This document shows, piece by piece, positions 1 through 8,921 of a stretch of 64,000 nucleotides of DNA (the stretch's first letter is position 1; every line of letters begins with the position of its first letter). Under the pieces are notes generated by a model. It ran no database searches, had not been told where the DNA came from, and saw nothing but the letters and a program-made list of their open reading frames with translations. Source of the DNA: Paenibacillus sp. MAEPY2. GTDB lineage: Bacteria > Bacillota > Bacilli > Paenibacillales > Paenibacillaceae. The stretch is taken from the NCBI RefSeq assembly GCF_000499205.1, contig NZ_AWUK01000007.1, positions 186,001-250,000 on the forward strand. Reading direction: 5' to 3'. Position numbers and translations under genes: made by a program.

Positions 1-65
1 TAAGCCTCTTTTGACCCCTCTTTAACCTGAATATCCTTTGCACCTTGAAAAGTCACGGCCTTCAT
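1..65 (-). CDS. Zinc-dependent alcohol dehydrogenase, N-terminal fragment (runs off the left edge)
   Basis: Only the first 21 or so codons are in the window. They read MKAVTFQGAKDIQVKE and onward, the usual opening of medium-chain zinc alcohol dehydrogenases of the formaldehyde/threonine dehydrogenase type. A strong AGGAGG lies just upstream. An ATG at 71 is also in frame, but it is only 3 bases from that site, so the ATG at 65 has the better spacing and fits the family start. Catalytic and zinc-binding residues lie outside the window, so substrate cannot be judged. Confidence 0.75.
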   Translation of the reverse strand, partial: MKAVTFQGAKDIQVKEGSKEA

Positions 66-138
66 CTTCATATTCCTCCTTAAAATGGGATTGTTTTCTT
101 TTTATCCGGTTTTCCTTCTTTGATGCAAAGTATTTGCA

Positions 139-1299
139 TTAAACGACAGGCCTTTTTTCTTTATGCAATGCATGAAGCAGCTCGGGGGAGGCGTTCAGGT
201 TATCCCGTACAAGCTCTTCCGGGGTTAATGCCATCCATTGATTTAGAGAGATATCCTCAAAGCGATCACTTCTGAACATTTCCAAAAACCATAACGTGTC
301 CGTACCCGTATTCTGAATATAATGGCCCATGGCTACAGGAACATATCCGACATCCCCAGCCCGATAATCAAAAGTGCGTGCAATACCATTTCCTCCAAAC
401 ACCGTCATTCTACCTTGCCCGGTCAGATAGTACTGCCATTCATCTGCATTGGGATGCCAGTGAAGTTCACGCATGCCTCCAGGCTTGATTTCAACCAGTG
501 CTGCGGCAACCGTTGTGGAGATCGGAAAGTTGGTGGAATCCACAATGCGCACACTTCCTCCAGGTGTGATGATCGGTTTCTGGGCTAACAGTCGGTGCTT
601 AAAGGAGAGAGGGACTGTACCATATGGGGACTGCACTTCCTGACTTTCGAGGGAACCAGGGACCTGATCCTGAAAAATGTAAACCTGCTCTGTTGGCATG
701 GATTGGAAAGCAGATTCAGGCACGCCAAAATTAACGGACAATACGTCCGGTGGCGTATGCGCAAACCAATCAGAGATGGATAACGTATTCAGATCAGAGA
801 AGGAGCCGTCATCAAATACAAGCAAGAACTCACAACCATCAGCCAGTCCCTGAATGGAATGGGGCCGACCTTTCGGGAAAAACCACAGATCTCCCGGTCC
901 AACATCAGCGATAAAGTTACGACCATTCTGATCCACGGACGTAATCCGTGCTGTGCCCCAGATCATATATGCCCATTCAGACTGCTGATGCCAGTGCAGC
1001 TCCCGCACGCCTCCAGGTGTAAGACTCATATTCACACCAGCCAGTGTCGTGGCGATGGGCAGATCCCGTACTGTAATTTCACGGGACCAACCGCCATGGT
1101 TCAACTGCATATGTGTATCGGAAAAAGACATTCTCAGGTTGGGTAATAATCCGTTGTCGGTCGCCGGAGGCACCAGCATATCCGGATTTTGTAGATCTCG
1201 TATCACATCCCGAGGTCCCAGATCGGGACCTCCTGCACCGTCTTTTCGTATCGGCTGCGGTATAATTAAAGGCTTGCTATTGTTGTTTTCATTGTTCAT
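139..1299 (-). CDS. oxdC: Bicupin oxalate decarboxylase family protein with altered active-site lid
   Basis: A 386-residue bicupin close in length and sequence to Bacillus OxdC, the Mn-dependent enzyme that splits oxalate to formate and CO2. Both cupin metal sites are intact: His102, His104, Glu108, His147 in the first domain and His280, His282, Glu287, His326 in the second, with Glu340 matching the second-domain glutamate. The lid over the first site reads S-D-L-N at 168-171, where Bacillus OxdC has S-E-N-S; the lid glutamate is the accepted proton donor for decarboxylation, so the activity could lean to oxidase. No signal peptide is seen. The start chosen is the ATG at 1299, 9 bases after GGAGG; an in-frame GTG/ATG at 1323/1320 lacks a site. 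It stands alone, between the dehydrogenase and an SDR gene. Family assignment is firm, reaction less so. Confidence 0.88.
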   Translation of the reverse strand: MNNENNNSKPLIIPQPIRKDGAGGPDLGPRDVIRDLQNPDMLVPPATDNGLLPNLRMSFSDTHMQLNHGGWSREITVRDLPIATTLAGVNMSLTPGGVRELHWHQQSEWAYMIWGTARITSVDQNGRNFIADVGPGDLWFFPKGRPHSIQGLADGCEFLLVFDDGSFSDLNTLSISDWFAHTPPDVLSVNFGVPESAFQSMPTEQVYIFQDQVPGSLESQEVQSPYGTVPLSFKHRLLAQKPIITPGGSVRIVDSTNFPISTTVAAALVEIKPGGMRELHWHPNADEWQYYLTGQGRMTVFGGNGIARTFDYRAGDVGYVPVAMGHYIQNTGTDTLWFLEMFRSDRFEDISLNQWMALTPEELVRDNLNASPELLHALHKEKRPVV

Positions 1300-1460
1300 A
1301 TGCAGATTCCTCCAGTTCATCACTTCAGCCAGGACTGATGTTGTCGGTATAGAGAAGAATATGAATCAGAGCCTGGCTAATATGAGGGATGGGAACAATC
1401 GGCGTTGACGGAGTGGAAAGTAATGAGGTGAATGGCTTACGCAATACAAGGTGAATTCAA

Positions 1461-2342
1461 TTAGGTACTGAGAATGTTTGCACTGAAGGGTCGATCGAGC
1501 TGCAAATATTCATACTCATAAATTTCATGGACTCTGTTCAGAATGGCCGAGCCATGCTCCGTAAAACGAAGATTGGTGGGTTTGTTTTTCATCAGGAACG
1601 TACCGGATGTAAGACTGGTTTGCGCAACAGCAGCGTTATATAGCAGAGAAGCCCCGTGGCTTGGATGTGGAAAGAACAGCTTCATGATTGGTTTGATATA
1701 AAAGGGCAGTCCGGATGTTTTATTGCCTCTGAGTGTGTTGTTGCCTCCAGGGTCCACGCTCAGTAAGTGAATTTCTTTAGCCGCAGGGGTAGAAGCAGCT
1801 TCGCGTGTCCACAAAGATAGTGCGAGCTTTGAAGTCGCATAAGGACCAAACAGTTTTTTGAACTCGGCTGGATGTTCCAGGATGTCCAGGTTAAACTGTC
1901 TGACCACATTGAACGTACTGGTGGATGTATTGATTACTGTTTTCAAAGTGCTTTTGTGCAGAAGATCCTGTAGTTCCATGTAAATGATATACGGCACCAC
2001 GGTCTGTAATTCAAAATGCATTTCATGCCCCTGATCCGACAGCCGAAGATCGTAACCGCTGCCTCCGGCATTATTAAATAGCACATCGATGGTATCCGTT
2101 TCGGATTTGATCTGATTCAGTGCTTTTCTCAGACTGTCGTACTGGGTAAGATTAGCCTGGACCCAACGGAGCTGGCCAGAGCTCAATCCATCCTGAATAT
2201 CACTGTCTTCCTTCGGGAAAGCGGAACGGTTAAGGCCGATAACGTGCCAACCTTCGGCTATCAAAGTGCGAGTCAGTTCAAGACCGATTCCCGAAGTTGA
2301 TCCTGTAATTAAGGCTGTACGAAGTGTAGGGTTTGAATTCAT
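1461..2342 (-). CDS. Short-chain dehydrogenase/reductase, MerR-controlled
   Basis: A 293-residue NAD(P)-dependent oxidoreductase of the SDR superfamily. The nucleotide-binding TGSTSGIG is at 13-20, the structural NNAG at 90-93 and the catalytic YxxxK at Tyr168/Lys172. It is longer than a classical 250-residue SDR, like the retinol dehydrogenase/protochlorophyllide reductase-type branch. AGGAGG sits 7 bases before the ATG. It is divergent from a MerR-family regulator, and its own promoter carries the same palindrome in a 19-base spacer, so it is very probably that regulator's target. The substrate cannot be told; a reactive carbonyl or xenobiotic is a reasonable guess from the MerR control. 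Confidence 0.85.
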   Translation of the reverse strand: MNSNPTLRTALITGSTSGIGLELTRTLIAEGWHVIGLNRSAFPKEDSDIQDGLSSGQLRWVQANLTQYDSLRKALNQIKSETDTIDVLFNNAGGSGYDLRLSDQGHEMHFELQTVVPYIIYMELQDLLHKSTLKTVINTSTSTFNVVRQFNLDILEHPAEFKKLFGPYATSKLALSLWTREAASTPAAKEIHLLSVDPGGNNTLRGNKTSGLPFYIKPIMKLFFPHPSHGASLLYNAAVAQTSLTSGTFLMKNKPTNLRFTEHGSAILNRVHEIYEYEYLQLDRPFSANILST

Positions 2343-2399
2343 ATAAATACCTCCTGAGTGAATGGGATGACAGAGCCAATCTGTCTAATGCGCTCATTC

Positions 2400-2429
2400 T
2401 ATAATTTGGAGTCGACTCCAAGTCAAGCG
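2400..2429 (-). promoter_or_regulatory. MerR-type promoter and operator of the SDR gene
   Basis: On the minus strand a -35 TTGACT and a -10 TAGAAT are separated by 19 bases, the lengthened spacer typical of MerR-activated promoters. The spacer holds the perfect 16-bp palindrome TTGGAGTCGACTCCAA at 2406-2421. This is seen directly in the sequence; control by the neighbouring MerR protein is inferred from the matching site at its own promoter. Confidence 0.8.
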
Positions 2430-2488
2430 TACTGTTGGCTTACATTTTATTTGTAGAGGATGCGACAAGCTGTGAACCAATCGCAATC

Positions 2489-2519
2489 TTGACTTGGAGC
2501 TGACTCCAAGTTGTAAGAT
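2489..2519 (+). promoter_or_regulatory. MerR-type promoter and operator of the merR gene
   Basis: The -35 TTGACT (2489-2494) and -10 TAAGAT (2514-2519) are 19 bases apart. The spacer contains CTTGGAGCTGACTCCAAG at 2493-2510, nearly identical to the palindrome in the divergent SDR promoter. The arrangement suggests autoregulation plus activation of the SDR gene by one MerR dimer type. Confidence 0.8.
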
Positions 2520-2546
2520 AGAGATCAATGAAGACGGAGGAGGTCA

Positions 2547-2987
2547 ATGATGATGAATAATGCTGAAGTGTTCTCTATTAAAGAGACGTCAGAACAGGCC
2601 GGATTATCGGAAGATACCATTCGTTATTATGAGAAGATTGGACTCCTTCCCCGGGCTGAACGCAAGACTAATCGCCATCGGATATATCGGCAAGAGCATA
2701 TCCAGACGATGAAGCTTATCACATGTCTGAAAAAGACAGGTATGTCATTGGAGGAGATGAAGCCGTACCTGCAGAGGTCGAAGGATTCAGATCTGGAAGA
2801 TTTCCCGGATGAACGTAAAATGCTTTTAAATCATCGGAAGAAGATCGAGGCGCAGATTGCGTCTTTGCAGCAGATCGTCGATTTTATCGATGAGAAGATG
2901 GAGAAGCGTAGTATGTTTCCGGATGAGTGCCCGATTACCGGGGAGAACCAAATGTCTGTATTTGAAAAAAAGAATATCTTCTCCTGA
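2547..2987 (+). CDS. MerR family transcriptional regulator
   Basis: A 146-residue regulator with an N-terminal winged HTH (about residues 8-75, including the family DTIRYYEKIGLL motif at 22-33) followed by a long dimerisation helix (about 80-130). This is the layout of the small AdhR/NmlR-like branch, without an added ligand domain. No CxxC metal-binding pair is present; one Cys lies in the HTH part (ITCL) and one near the C-terminus (DECPITG). There are three consecutive ATG codons after GGAGGAGG; the second or third has better spacing than the first at 2547. Two matching operators flank its promoter and that of the divergent SDR gene. The inducing signal is unknown. Confidence 0.9.
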   Translation: MMMNNAEVFSIKETSEQAGLSEDTIRYYEKIGLLPRAERKTNRHRIYRQEHIQTMKLITCLKKTGMSLEEMKPYLQRSKDSDLEDFPDERKMLLNHRKKIEAQIASLQQIVDFIDEKMEKRSMFPDECPITGENQMSVFEKKNIFS

Positions 2988-3010
2988 GCGCTACAAGCTC
3001 AGCCAAACCC

Positions 3011-3042
3011 AAAAAACCACGTCATCATGACGTGGTTTTTTT
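3011..3042. terminator. Bidirectional terminator between merR and the AraC gene
   Basis: Hairpin CCACGTCA/TGACGTGG with a 3-base loop, flanked by A-run and T-run, so it can work on both strands for these convergent genes. Confidence 0.9.
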
Positions 3043-3050
3043 GCTTATAT

Positions 3051-3983
3051 TTAGCAATCAATATGAAGTGTTTGGCGAAGGCGTTTGATATCGCTTTTGG
3101 GAGGAAGGCCATACATACGGGCATACTCCCGACTGAATTGGGAAGGACTCTCGTAACCAACCTGGAATGCAGCATCGGCTGCATCGGTTGACCCTGCAAG
3201 CAGCATTCGCCGGGCCTCCTGCAATCGAATCTGTTTTTGATATTGCAGTGGGCTCATGGCAGTAATGGCTTTGAAATGATAATGCAATGAGGACGTACTC
3301 ATGTTGATCATGGAGGCCAACTGCTCGATTCGCAGTGGAAGCGTATATTCGGATTGGATCATTTCAATAACCTGGGCGATGTGCTGGGCATGACTGTTCT
3401 GAACTGCAAACTGTCTGATGGAACGTCCGTGTTCGTCCTGAATCAGGCGATATAGAATCTCGCGGATCATGAGCGGTGCAAGTACGGGAATGTCTTCAGG
3501 TGTATCCAGCAGTCGAACCAATCGGATTACGGATTCCAGAAGAGGAGTCTTAGTTGAACTTACAAACAGTCCCCGGCTTGATGCATTGTCGGGTTTGGTT
3601 TGTAAGGCGGGAGAATTCTGGATAAGATCGAAAATCTGCTTTGAATTAAAATCAATTCGCAGACAGAGATAAGGATGATCTGGTGCAGCCTGTACAACCT
3701 GCCCTGAAATAGGCAGGTTTATGGAAGCGACCAAATACTGTGAATGGTCATAGGTGTAGCTCTCCCGTCCGAGAATAACCAGCTTGGACCCTTGGGCCAC
3801 AATGCAAAGGGCGGGTTCATGCACGGTATGGATGGGCTCAGAAACCTGGGAAGCGCGGATCAAAGCAAGGGAAGGAATGTCTGTTAGATGAACCCCGTCT
3901 TCGTGGGTAAAACGTCCGATCAAGCGGGCCAATTCCTGCTGCTGCTGAATAATAGCTGTGTCTGGTTCCATTTTTGAAAGCAT
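3051..3983 (-). CDS. AraC family transcriptional regulator with N-terminal cupin-like domain
   Basis: A 310-residue regulator. The N-terminal part (about 30-180) matches the AraC_N type ligand domain, with the typical EPIHTVHEPALCIVAQG stretch. The C-terminal 100 residues hold the two HTH units of the AraC/XylS family, ending in the common GYESPSQFSREYARMYG segment. An AGGAGG lies about 10 bases before the ATG. It is convergent with merR. The Atu4866-domain and SDR genes start on the opposite strand just beyond it, so those two are the likely targets, as is common for AraC regulators beside SDR genes; that link is inference. Confidence 0.88.
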   Translation of the reverse strand: MLSKMEPDTAIIQQQQELARLIGRFTHEDGVHLTDIPSLALIRASQVSEPIHTVHEPALCIVAQGSKLVILGRESYTYDHSQYLVASINLPISGQVVQAAPDHPYLCLRIDFNSKQIFDLIQNSPALQTKPDNASSRGLFVSSTKTPLLESVIRLVRLLDTPEDIPVLAPLMIREILYRLIQDEHGRSIRQFAVQNSHAQHIAQVIEMIQSEYTLPLRIEQLASMINMSTSSLHYHFKAITAMSPLQYQKQIRLQEARRMLLAGSTDAADAAFQVGYESPSQFSREYARMYGLPPKSDIKRLRQTLHIDC

Positions 3984-4148
3984 GAATTACAGGCCTCCTT
4001 TTCTCGTACTTGTGTAACTATTTTAGAATGTGCTGGACGAATAGGCAAGAATACTGTGGGATTCTTCTATCGTACTGAGACGGATTCCTTACATAATGAA
4101 AATAAGCAATTGAATCTGTTGGACAACAGAAAGGAGTGTCGTGGAAAT

Positions 4149-4424
4149 ATGGTAGACAATACATCAGGAAGCAGACAAGAAGTGGAACACCCGTATGTTG
4201 GGATGTGGGTGACGAAGGATGGGTACATCAGGCATGAGCTTCTTCCTGACGGTCGCTATGATGAAGCACGGGGAAATAGGCAAAGTGCATATCAAGGTCG
4301 CTATGTAGTCGATGAAGATCATATTGAATATGTGGATGATACTGGCTTTACTGCGGATGGGGACTTTAAGGACGGCGTGCTTTACCATGCGGGCATGGTT
4401 TTGTACAGAGAAAAGGGACAATAA
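4149..4424 (+). CDS. Atu4866 domain-containing small protein
   Basis: A 91-residue protein whose middle (HPYVGMWVTKDGYIRHELLPDG and onward) matches the Atu4866 domain, a small beta-rich family of unknown function often encoded next to oxidoreductases. No signal peptide or membrane segment is seen. The ATG at 4149 is preferred because AAAGGAG precedes it by about 12 bases and upstream codons in the longer frame look non-coding. It is 28 bases upstream of the SDR gene and surely co-transcribed with it. The family name is recalled, not searched. Confidence 0.75.
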   Translation: MVDNTSGSRQEVEHPYVGMWVTKDGYIRHELLPDGRYDEARGNRQSAYQGRYVVDEDHIEYVDDTGFTADGDFKDGVLYHAGMVLYREKGQ

Positions 4425-4452
4425 AATATTATCAAAAGGGAGAGAAATCAAT

Positions 4453-5190
4453 ATGTCCAATGTAAAAGGGAAAGTGGTTGTGATTACTGGTGCAAGCAGC
4501 GGAATTGGGGAGGCAACGGCGCGTGTGTTGGCAAAGCAGGGGGCTCATGTTGTCATTGGTGCAAGACGAGAGGATCGCCTAAAGGCGCTGGCGTCGTCCA
4601 TTCGATCGGAAGGTGGATCGGTGGAGTATCATACACTTGATGTTACACAGCTGGAAGAAATGCAAACGATCGTTGAGTTCGCACTTACTTGTTATGAACG
4701 CTTAGATGTGATTGTAAATAACGCCGGAATCATGCCGCTATCGCCTCTTGAAGCCTTAAAAGTGGACGAGTGGAACCGGATGATTGATGTTAACATTCGC
4801 GGTGTTCTGCACGGCATTGCAGCTGGTCTGCCAGTTATGAGAAAACAGGGCTCCGGTCAGTTTATTAATATCGCCTCTATCGGAGCCTATGCTGTGACTC
4901 CAACGGCTACGGTATATTGTGCAACAAAATACGCTGTCCGTGCGATCTCGGAGGGTCTGCGACAGGAAGTAGGCGGGGATATCCGCGTGACCCTTGTATC
5001 GCCGGGTGTGACTGAATCCGAACTTGCCGAATCGATCTCTGATGATGAATCACGCGAGCTTATGAAGGAATATCGGCGCATTTCCATCCCGGCCACGGCT
5101 ATTGCTCAGAGCATACTGTATGCAATCAGCCAGCCAGCTGAGGTGGATGTGAATGAAATTGTGGTGAGACCCACAGCAAGCATGGCCTAA
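4453..5190 (+). CDS. SDR family oxidoreductase
   Basis: A classical 245-residue short-chain dehydrogenase: TGASSGIG at 12-19, NNAG at 89-92, catalytic Ser142, Tyr155 and Lys159. The position after beta-2 carries ARRED, which favours NADP(H). It belongs to the YdfG/serine-dehydrogenase-like group; the closing segment VNEIVVRPTAS is typical of these. Second gene of a two-gene unit with the Atu4866-domain protein. The ATG at 4453 follows GGGAGAG; upstream in-frame codons overlap the previous gene and are not used. Substrate unknown. Confidence 0.9.
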   Translation: MSNVKGKVVVITGASSGIGEATARVLAKQGAHVVIGARREDRLKALASSIRSEGGSVEYHTLDVTQLEEMQTIVEFALTCYERLDVIVNNAGIMPLSPLEALKVDEWNRMIDVNIRGVLHGIAAGLPVMRKQGSGQFINIASIGAYAVTPTATVYCATKYAVRAISEGLRQEVGGDIRVTLVSPGVTESELAESISDDESRELMKEYRRISIPATAIAQSILYAISQPAEVDVNEIVVRPTASMA

Positions 5191-5211
5191 ACATCGCTGA
5201 CGGACTTGAGA

Positions 5212-5256
5212 GATGTTCCCAACCGTGTATACGGATTGGGGACGTCTTTTTGTGCT
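5212..5256 (+). terminator. Rho-independent terminator after the SDR gene
   Basis: Stem GATGTTCCCAACCGT paired with ACGGATTGGGGACGTC around a GTAT loop, with a few G-U pairs and one bulge, followed by TTTTT. Confidence 0.8.
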
Positions 5257-5334
5257 CTGAAAGGGAGCTCGTCTAGATTGTAATATGGTATAGTAATGAT
5301 CAAAGTAACGCACCAGAGAGAGGGGAATAATGCA

Positions 5335-6237
5335 TTGACGCTGCAACAGCTAAAATATGTGATTGAAGTCGCCACGCGTGGCTCGATGAATGAAGCCGCC
5401 AAGCGGCTGTTTATTTCCCAGCCCAGCCTGTCGAATGCCATTCGGGATCTGGAACAGGAGCTGCGAATTACTATTTTTGAACGTACAAATAAAGGGATTA
5501 CCTTGTCCAAAGAAGGCGTGGAATTTCTAAGTTATGCACGTCAGGTGGTAGAGCAGGCCGAATTGCTGGAGAATCGTTATTTGAATGCTAAGCCGTCTCC
5601 GCAACATTTCTCCGTCTCCACACAGCACTATGCTTTTGCGGTGAATGCATTCGTGAAGCTGGTACAGCAATATGGGCAGGATGAATATGAACTGGCTCTG
5701 CGGGAAACGAAAACGTATGAGATCATCCAGGATGTCAAGAGTTTGCGCAGCGAGATCGGCATTCTTTATCTGAATGAATTCAATTCAAAGGTTATTAACA
5801 AGCTGCTCAAGGATGCGGGTCTGGTGTTCAACAGTCTGTTTGTTGCCAAGCCGCATATCTTTATCAGTGTGCAAAATCCGCTCGCGAAGCAGGAGTCAGT
5901 TGCGATTGAACAGCTTCAGGATTATCCATACCTGTCCTTTGACCAGGGGGAGTATAACTCCTTTCATTTTTCAGAGGAGATCCTGAGCACACTTTCTCAT
6001 CCCAAAAGTATACAGGTTAACGACCGGGCAACGCTGTTTAATCTGCTGATTGGTTTGAATGGATATACCATCTCGACAGGTGTGCTTAGTGCCGACCTGA
6101 ATGGGAACGAGATCATCCCCGTCCCGCTGGAGTGTGAAGAGACCATTAATGTCGGTTGGATCAGTCACAAAAATGCTTCGCTTTCCAATCTGGGCATGGA
6201 GTATGTTCAGGCTCTGCATGAGGCGATTCAACCCTGA
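5335..6237 (+). CDS. LysR family transcriptional regulator
   Basis: A 300-residue LysR regulator: winged HTH at about 1-60 (MTLQQLKYVIEV opening, SMNEAAKRLFISQPSLSNAI recognition segment) and a type-2 periplasmic-binding-like effector domain at 90-300. The start used is the TTG at 5335, 9 bases after GAGGGG, which gives the family's usual MTLQQLKY beginning; an in-frame ATG at 5296 has no site. It is followed after 54 bases by the spermidine-synthase-like gene on the same strand. The effector and target genes are not evident. Confidence 0.9.
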   Translation: MTLQQLKYVIEVATRGSMNEAAKRLFISQPSLSNAIRDLEQELRITIFERTNKGITLSKEGVEFLSYARQVVEQAELLENRYLNAKPSPQHFSVSTQHYAFAVNAFVKLVQQYGQDEYELALRETKTYEIIQDVKSLRSEIGILYLNEFNSKVINKLLKDAGLVFNSLFVAKPHIFISVQNPLAKQESVAIEQLQDYPYLSFDQGEYNSFHFSEEILSTLSHPKSIQVNDRATLFNLLIGLNGYTISTGVLSADLNGNEIIPVPLECEETINVGWISHKNASLSNLGMEYVQALHEAIQP

Positions 6238-6291
6238 ATAGTCAGGGACATACTTATAATCATTGCGTAACGTACGAAGGGAGAACGGTTA

Positions 6292-7029
6292 GTGCGAGTT
6301 TTATACCGAAATAAGAGTGAACAGCATGAGTTGACGATATATGATACTTCCAGGCTTTATGCGGAACAGGGCCGGTTTCGTGTGCTGGAGTTCTCAAACG
6401 CAGCTGTTCAGGGCGCCATGGATCTGGACGAACCATCCCGAATGGTGCTGGAGTATCCGAGAGCGATGGCTCACCTGATGGAACGAAATAATCCTGATTA
6501 TGAATCGGTTTTTGTGGTGGGACACGGCATTGGAACCTTATCAACCTACCTGTCTAAGCGTCAGGTAAAAGTTGCCGAACTCGATGCGGAAGTCGTTGAA
6601 CTCAGCAAAACCTTCTTTGGATATAGTGGAGTTGATGTGCTGGTTGGTGACGGTCGTGAACTATTGGAGCGGGAAGCCTCAGGCTCCTACAATTATATTA
6701 TTGTGGACGCGTTTACGGCTACGGGAACTCCTGCACAGTTCACTTCAAGCTCATTTTTCACGATGTTAAAAGACAAATTGCATTCGGGTGGTATCGTACT
6801 GCTGAATGTATTCGGACGTGCGGGCAATGACAGATTGGTGAATGCAATTCATACCACGTTACAGGAACACTTCGCTTATACGCGCTCATTTGCATTGCCA
6901 GCTGAAACAACTGATGAAGTCCAAAACCGCATCTTGGTGGGTTGTGACGAACCCATCTCATTTCAATCGCGTCATATGGCTGGGTTTGTAGAACAACAGC
7001 CTGGAGAGGGATATGTTATTGTAGATTGA
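6292..7029 (+). CDS. Spermidine synthase-like SAM-dependent protein
   Basis: A 245-residue Rossmann-fold protein of the spermine/spermidine synthase superfamily. The nucleotide-binding segment is VVGHGIGTLS near 77-86, followed by ELDAEVVELSKTFFG and GDGRELL, as in the family. The aminopropyl-transfer signature of true SpeE (D-S/T-x-D-P) is replaced by VDAFTATGTP, as in the many uncharacterised SpeE-like proteins, so polyamine synthesis should not be assumed. It begins with GTG after GAAGGGAG. The preceding LysR gene may be co-transcribed. Confidence 0.8.
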   Translation: MRVLYRNKSEQHELTIYDTSRLYAEQGRFRVLEFSNAAVQGAMDLDEPSRMVLEYPRAMAHLMERNNPDYESVFVVGHGIGTLSTYLSKRQVKVAELDAEVVELSKTFFGYSGVDVLVGDGRELLEREASGSYNYIIVDAFTATGTPAQFTSSSFFTMLKDKLHSGGIVLLNVFGRAGNDRLVNAIHTTLQEHFAYTRSFALPAETTDEVQNRILVGCDEPISFQSRHMAGFVEQQPGEGYVIVD

Positions 7030-7228
7030 TATGAACTTTAATCTCGAAAGTCCCATATGATTCCGAAAAAGTCCGATCATGCAATCCATTTCATGTACTC
7101 AATTGTCATTAAATTGTCAATCTTCCTATGTATTTATTCGAATTTCATAAACTATTTATGTCTTCTTAACAACTTTCGTATAAAATAGAAGGAATATGCC
7201 TTTTCATGAAAAACCGGGGGAAGCAATA

Positions 7229-8845
7229 ATGATCGCAGAGAATAAAACACCCAGATTAAGAAGGAAAGTAAGGGAGTTCAAAAAAATCAGCCTTACCGCT
7301 CTGTTGAGTGGGTTGGTCACCATTGCCGTTTTGATGACATTGACCATTATGTTTATTTCATCTTATACATCCCAGAAGCAGTCGCTGATTAATAATACAC
7401 TCTCACTGAATTATTCAAGTGCCGTGCAAATGAGCCAAACACTGGACTCGTTGTTTCAATCCATGCAGGGCAGTTTGAAGTATTCAGCCAATTATTTTCC
7501 GGAAATGGATTATGCAGACGCCAATAAACTGGATTCCACACTGGATTTGATTCGAAACAGCAGTAATTATTTCAATTCGGTTTCTCTGGTAGATGAATCG
7601 GGAATAATTCGGGGTTCATCTCCCTATTTGGAAAAAAGCCTCGGACAGCCTATCACTTCGGATGCAGCCAAAAAAGCGTTCAAATCCAGAGCTTCCTATA
7701 TCTCTGAAGCGTACCGCGCGCCGTATTCGGAACGAAGAAACGTTTTTGTGAGTGAGCCGATCTTCAGTCCATCAGGTGAATTCAAAGGCTTGATTAGCGG
7801 GAGCATCTATCTGCAGGAAAACAATATCTTGAACCTGTCATTTGGCAGCCAGCTCAAGACCAGTAATGGTTCTTATTTTTTTATTGTTGATGCCAAAGGA
7901 ACATTGCTATTTCACCCTGATACGGAAAGAATCGGTGAAAATCTAAGCGAAAATCAAGTTGTGCAGAAATTGCTAAACGGACAGACGGGTAAAGAACAAT
8001 ACAAGAATCTGGCTGGTGTGGATTCACTCGCAGGTTATTATAAGGTACCGACAACCGATTGGGGAGTTGTTGTAGTATCTCCAACCCAGATGGTGTACGA
8101 TCAGCTGAATCAACATATTCGCATGCTGCTCTTGTACACCTCAGTGCCATTCATCATTCTGACGCTTATCGTTATTCGTGTAGCACGCAAGCTGGCCAGT
8201 CCGTTTGTTTACCTTGCCGACCTGGTTAACCAAGTGGATCAGGGCAAAGTAGATTTGCCTGTAATGAAGCCGCATTGGAACAGGGAAGCTGACCTGTTAA
8301 CGCGCACCGTGCTGAGTACATTGGCGAATTTTCGAAAGCAGAAGGATCAGCTTACGTATGATGCCAGAACGGATGTATTGACTGGAATGACCAATCGCAG
8401 AACATTTGAAGAAGTTATTCAGCACTGGATTGATGAAGAAGTTCCTTTCTCCATTGTGGTCCTGGATATTGACCGCTTCAAATCCATAAACGATACGTAT
8501 GGGCATCATGCGGGGGATCAGGTTCTGAAGCATATTGCGAATATCATTAAATTGTCGGTTCGGACGCAGGATGTGTGTTCCCGGTTTGGCGGCGAAGAGT
8601 TTGTTGTGTTATTACGACATACGGAATCCAAAACAGCGTATCAGATTGCCGAAAATATTCGAGTATCCGTGGAAAAGAGCGTACTGCCTATTGATCGTTC
8701 TGTAACGATTTCGGCAGGTATTGCCGAATATCCGTTGCATTCTACAACAGCCACAGAGTTGTTCCATTTGGCGGACAATGCGTTATATCAAGCCAAAGAA
8801 GAGGGGCGTAATCGTACCATTACAATCCAAACGGTCATCAAATAA
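7229..8845 (+). CDS. Membrane diguanylate cyclase with extracellular dCache sensor
   Basis: A 538-residue GGDEF protein that makes c-di-GMP from two GTP. A cytoplasmic N-terminus is followed by a membrane helix at about 20-45, an extracellular dCache-type double sensor at about 46-295, a second helix at about 299-319, a short linker and a GGDEF domain at about 370-535. The active-site motif is GGEEF at 454-458, so the enzyme should be active. An RxxD product-inhibition site (Arg445-Asp448) lies five residues before it. The ATG at 7229 follows GGGGGAAG; an upstream in-frame ATG at 7196 has no site. It is a single-gene unit with its own terminator. The ligand sensed is unknown. Confidence 0.92.
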   Translation: MIAENKTPRLRRKVREFKKISLTALLSGLVTIAVLMTLTIMFISSYTSQKQSLINNTLSLNYSSAVQMSQTLDSLFQSMQGSLKYSANYFPEMDYADANKLDSTLDLIRNSSNYFNSVSLVDESGIIRGSSPYLEKSLGQPITSDAAKKAFKSRASYISEAYRAPYSERRNVFVSEPIFSPSGEFKGLISGSIYLQENNILNLSFGSQLKTSNGSYFFIVDAKGTLLFHPDTERIGENLSENQVVQKLLNGQTGKEQYKNLAGVDSLAGYYKVPTTDWGVVVVSPTQMVYDQLNQHIRMLLLYTSVPFIILTLIVIRVARKLASPFVYLADLVNQVDQGKVDLPVMKPHWNREADLLTRTVLSTLANFRKQKDQLTYDARTDVLTGMTNRRTFEEVIQHWIDEEVPFSIVVLDIDRFKSINDTYGHHAGDQVLKHIANIIKLSVRTQDVCSRFGGEEFVVLLRHTESKTAYQIAENIRVSVEKSVLPIDRSVTISAGIAEYPLHSTTATELFHLADNALYQAKEEGRNRTITIQTVIK

Positions 8846-8870
8846 GATGTTACGGGCCTCATATCGAAAT

Positions 8871-8912
8871 AAAAGAAGCTAATCCTATCTGAGAAAGGGA
8901 TTAGCTTCTTTT
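8871..8912. terminator. Bidirectional terminator between the GGDEF and HxlR genes
   Basis: Perfect 13-bp stem AAGAAGCTAATCC/GGATTAGCTTCTT with T-rich flanks on both strands. Confidence 0.92.
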
Positions 8913-8921
8913 GTCTTTTGT

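Noticed and set aside
5296..5334. Longer LysR start at the ATG 5296
   Set aside because: No ribosome site, and the TTG at 5335 gives the normal family N-terminus with GAGGGG at proper spacing.
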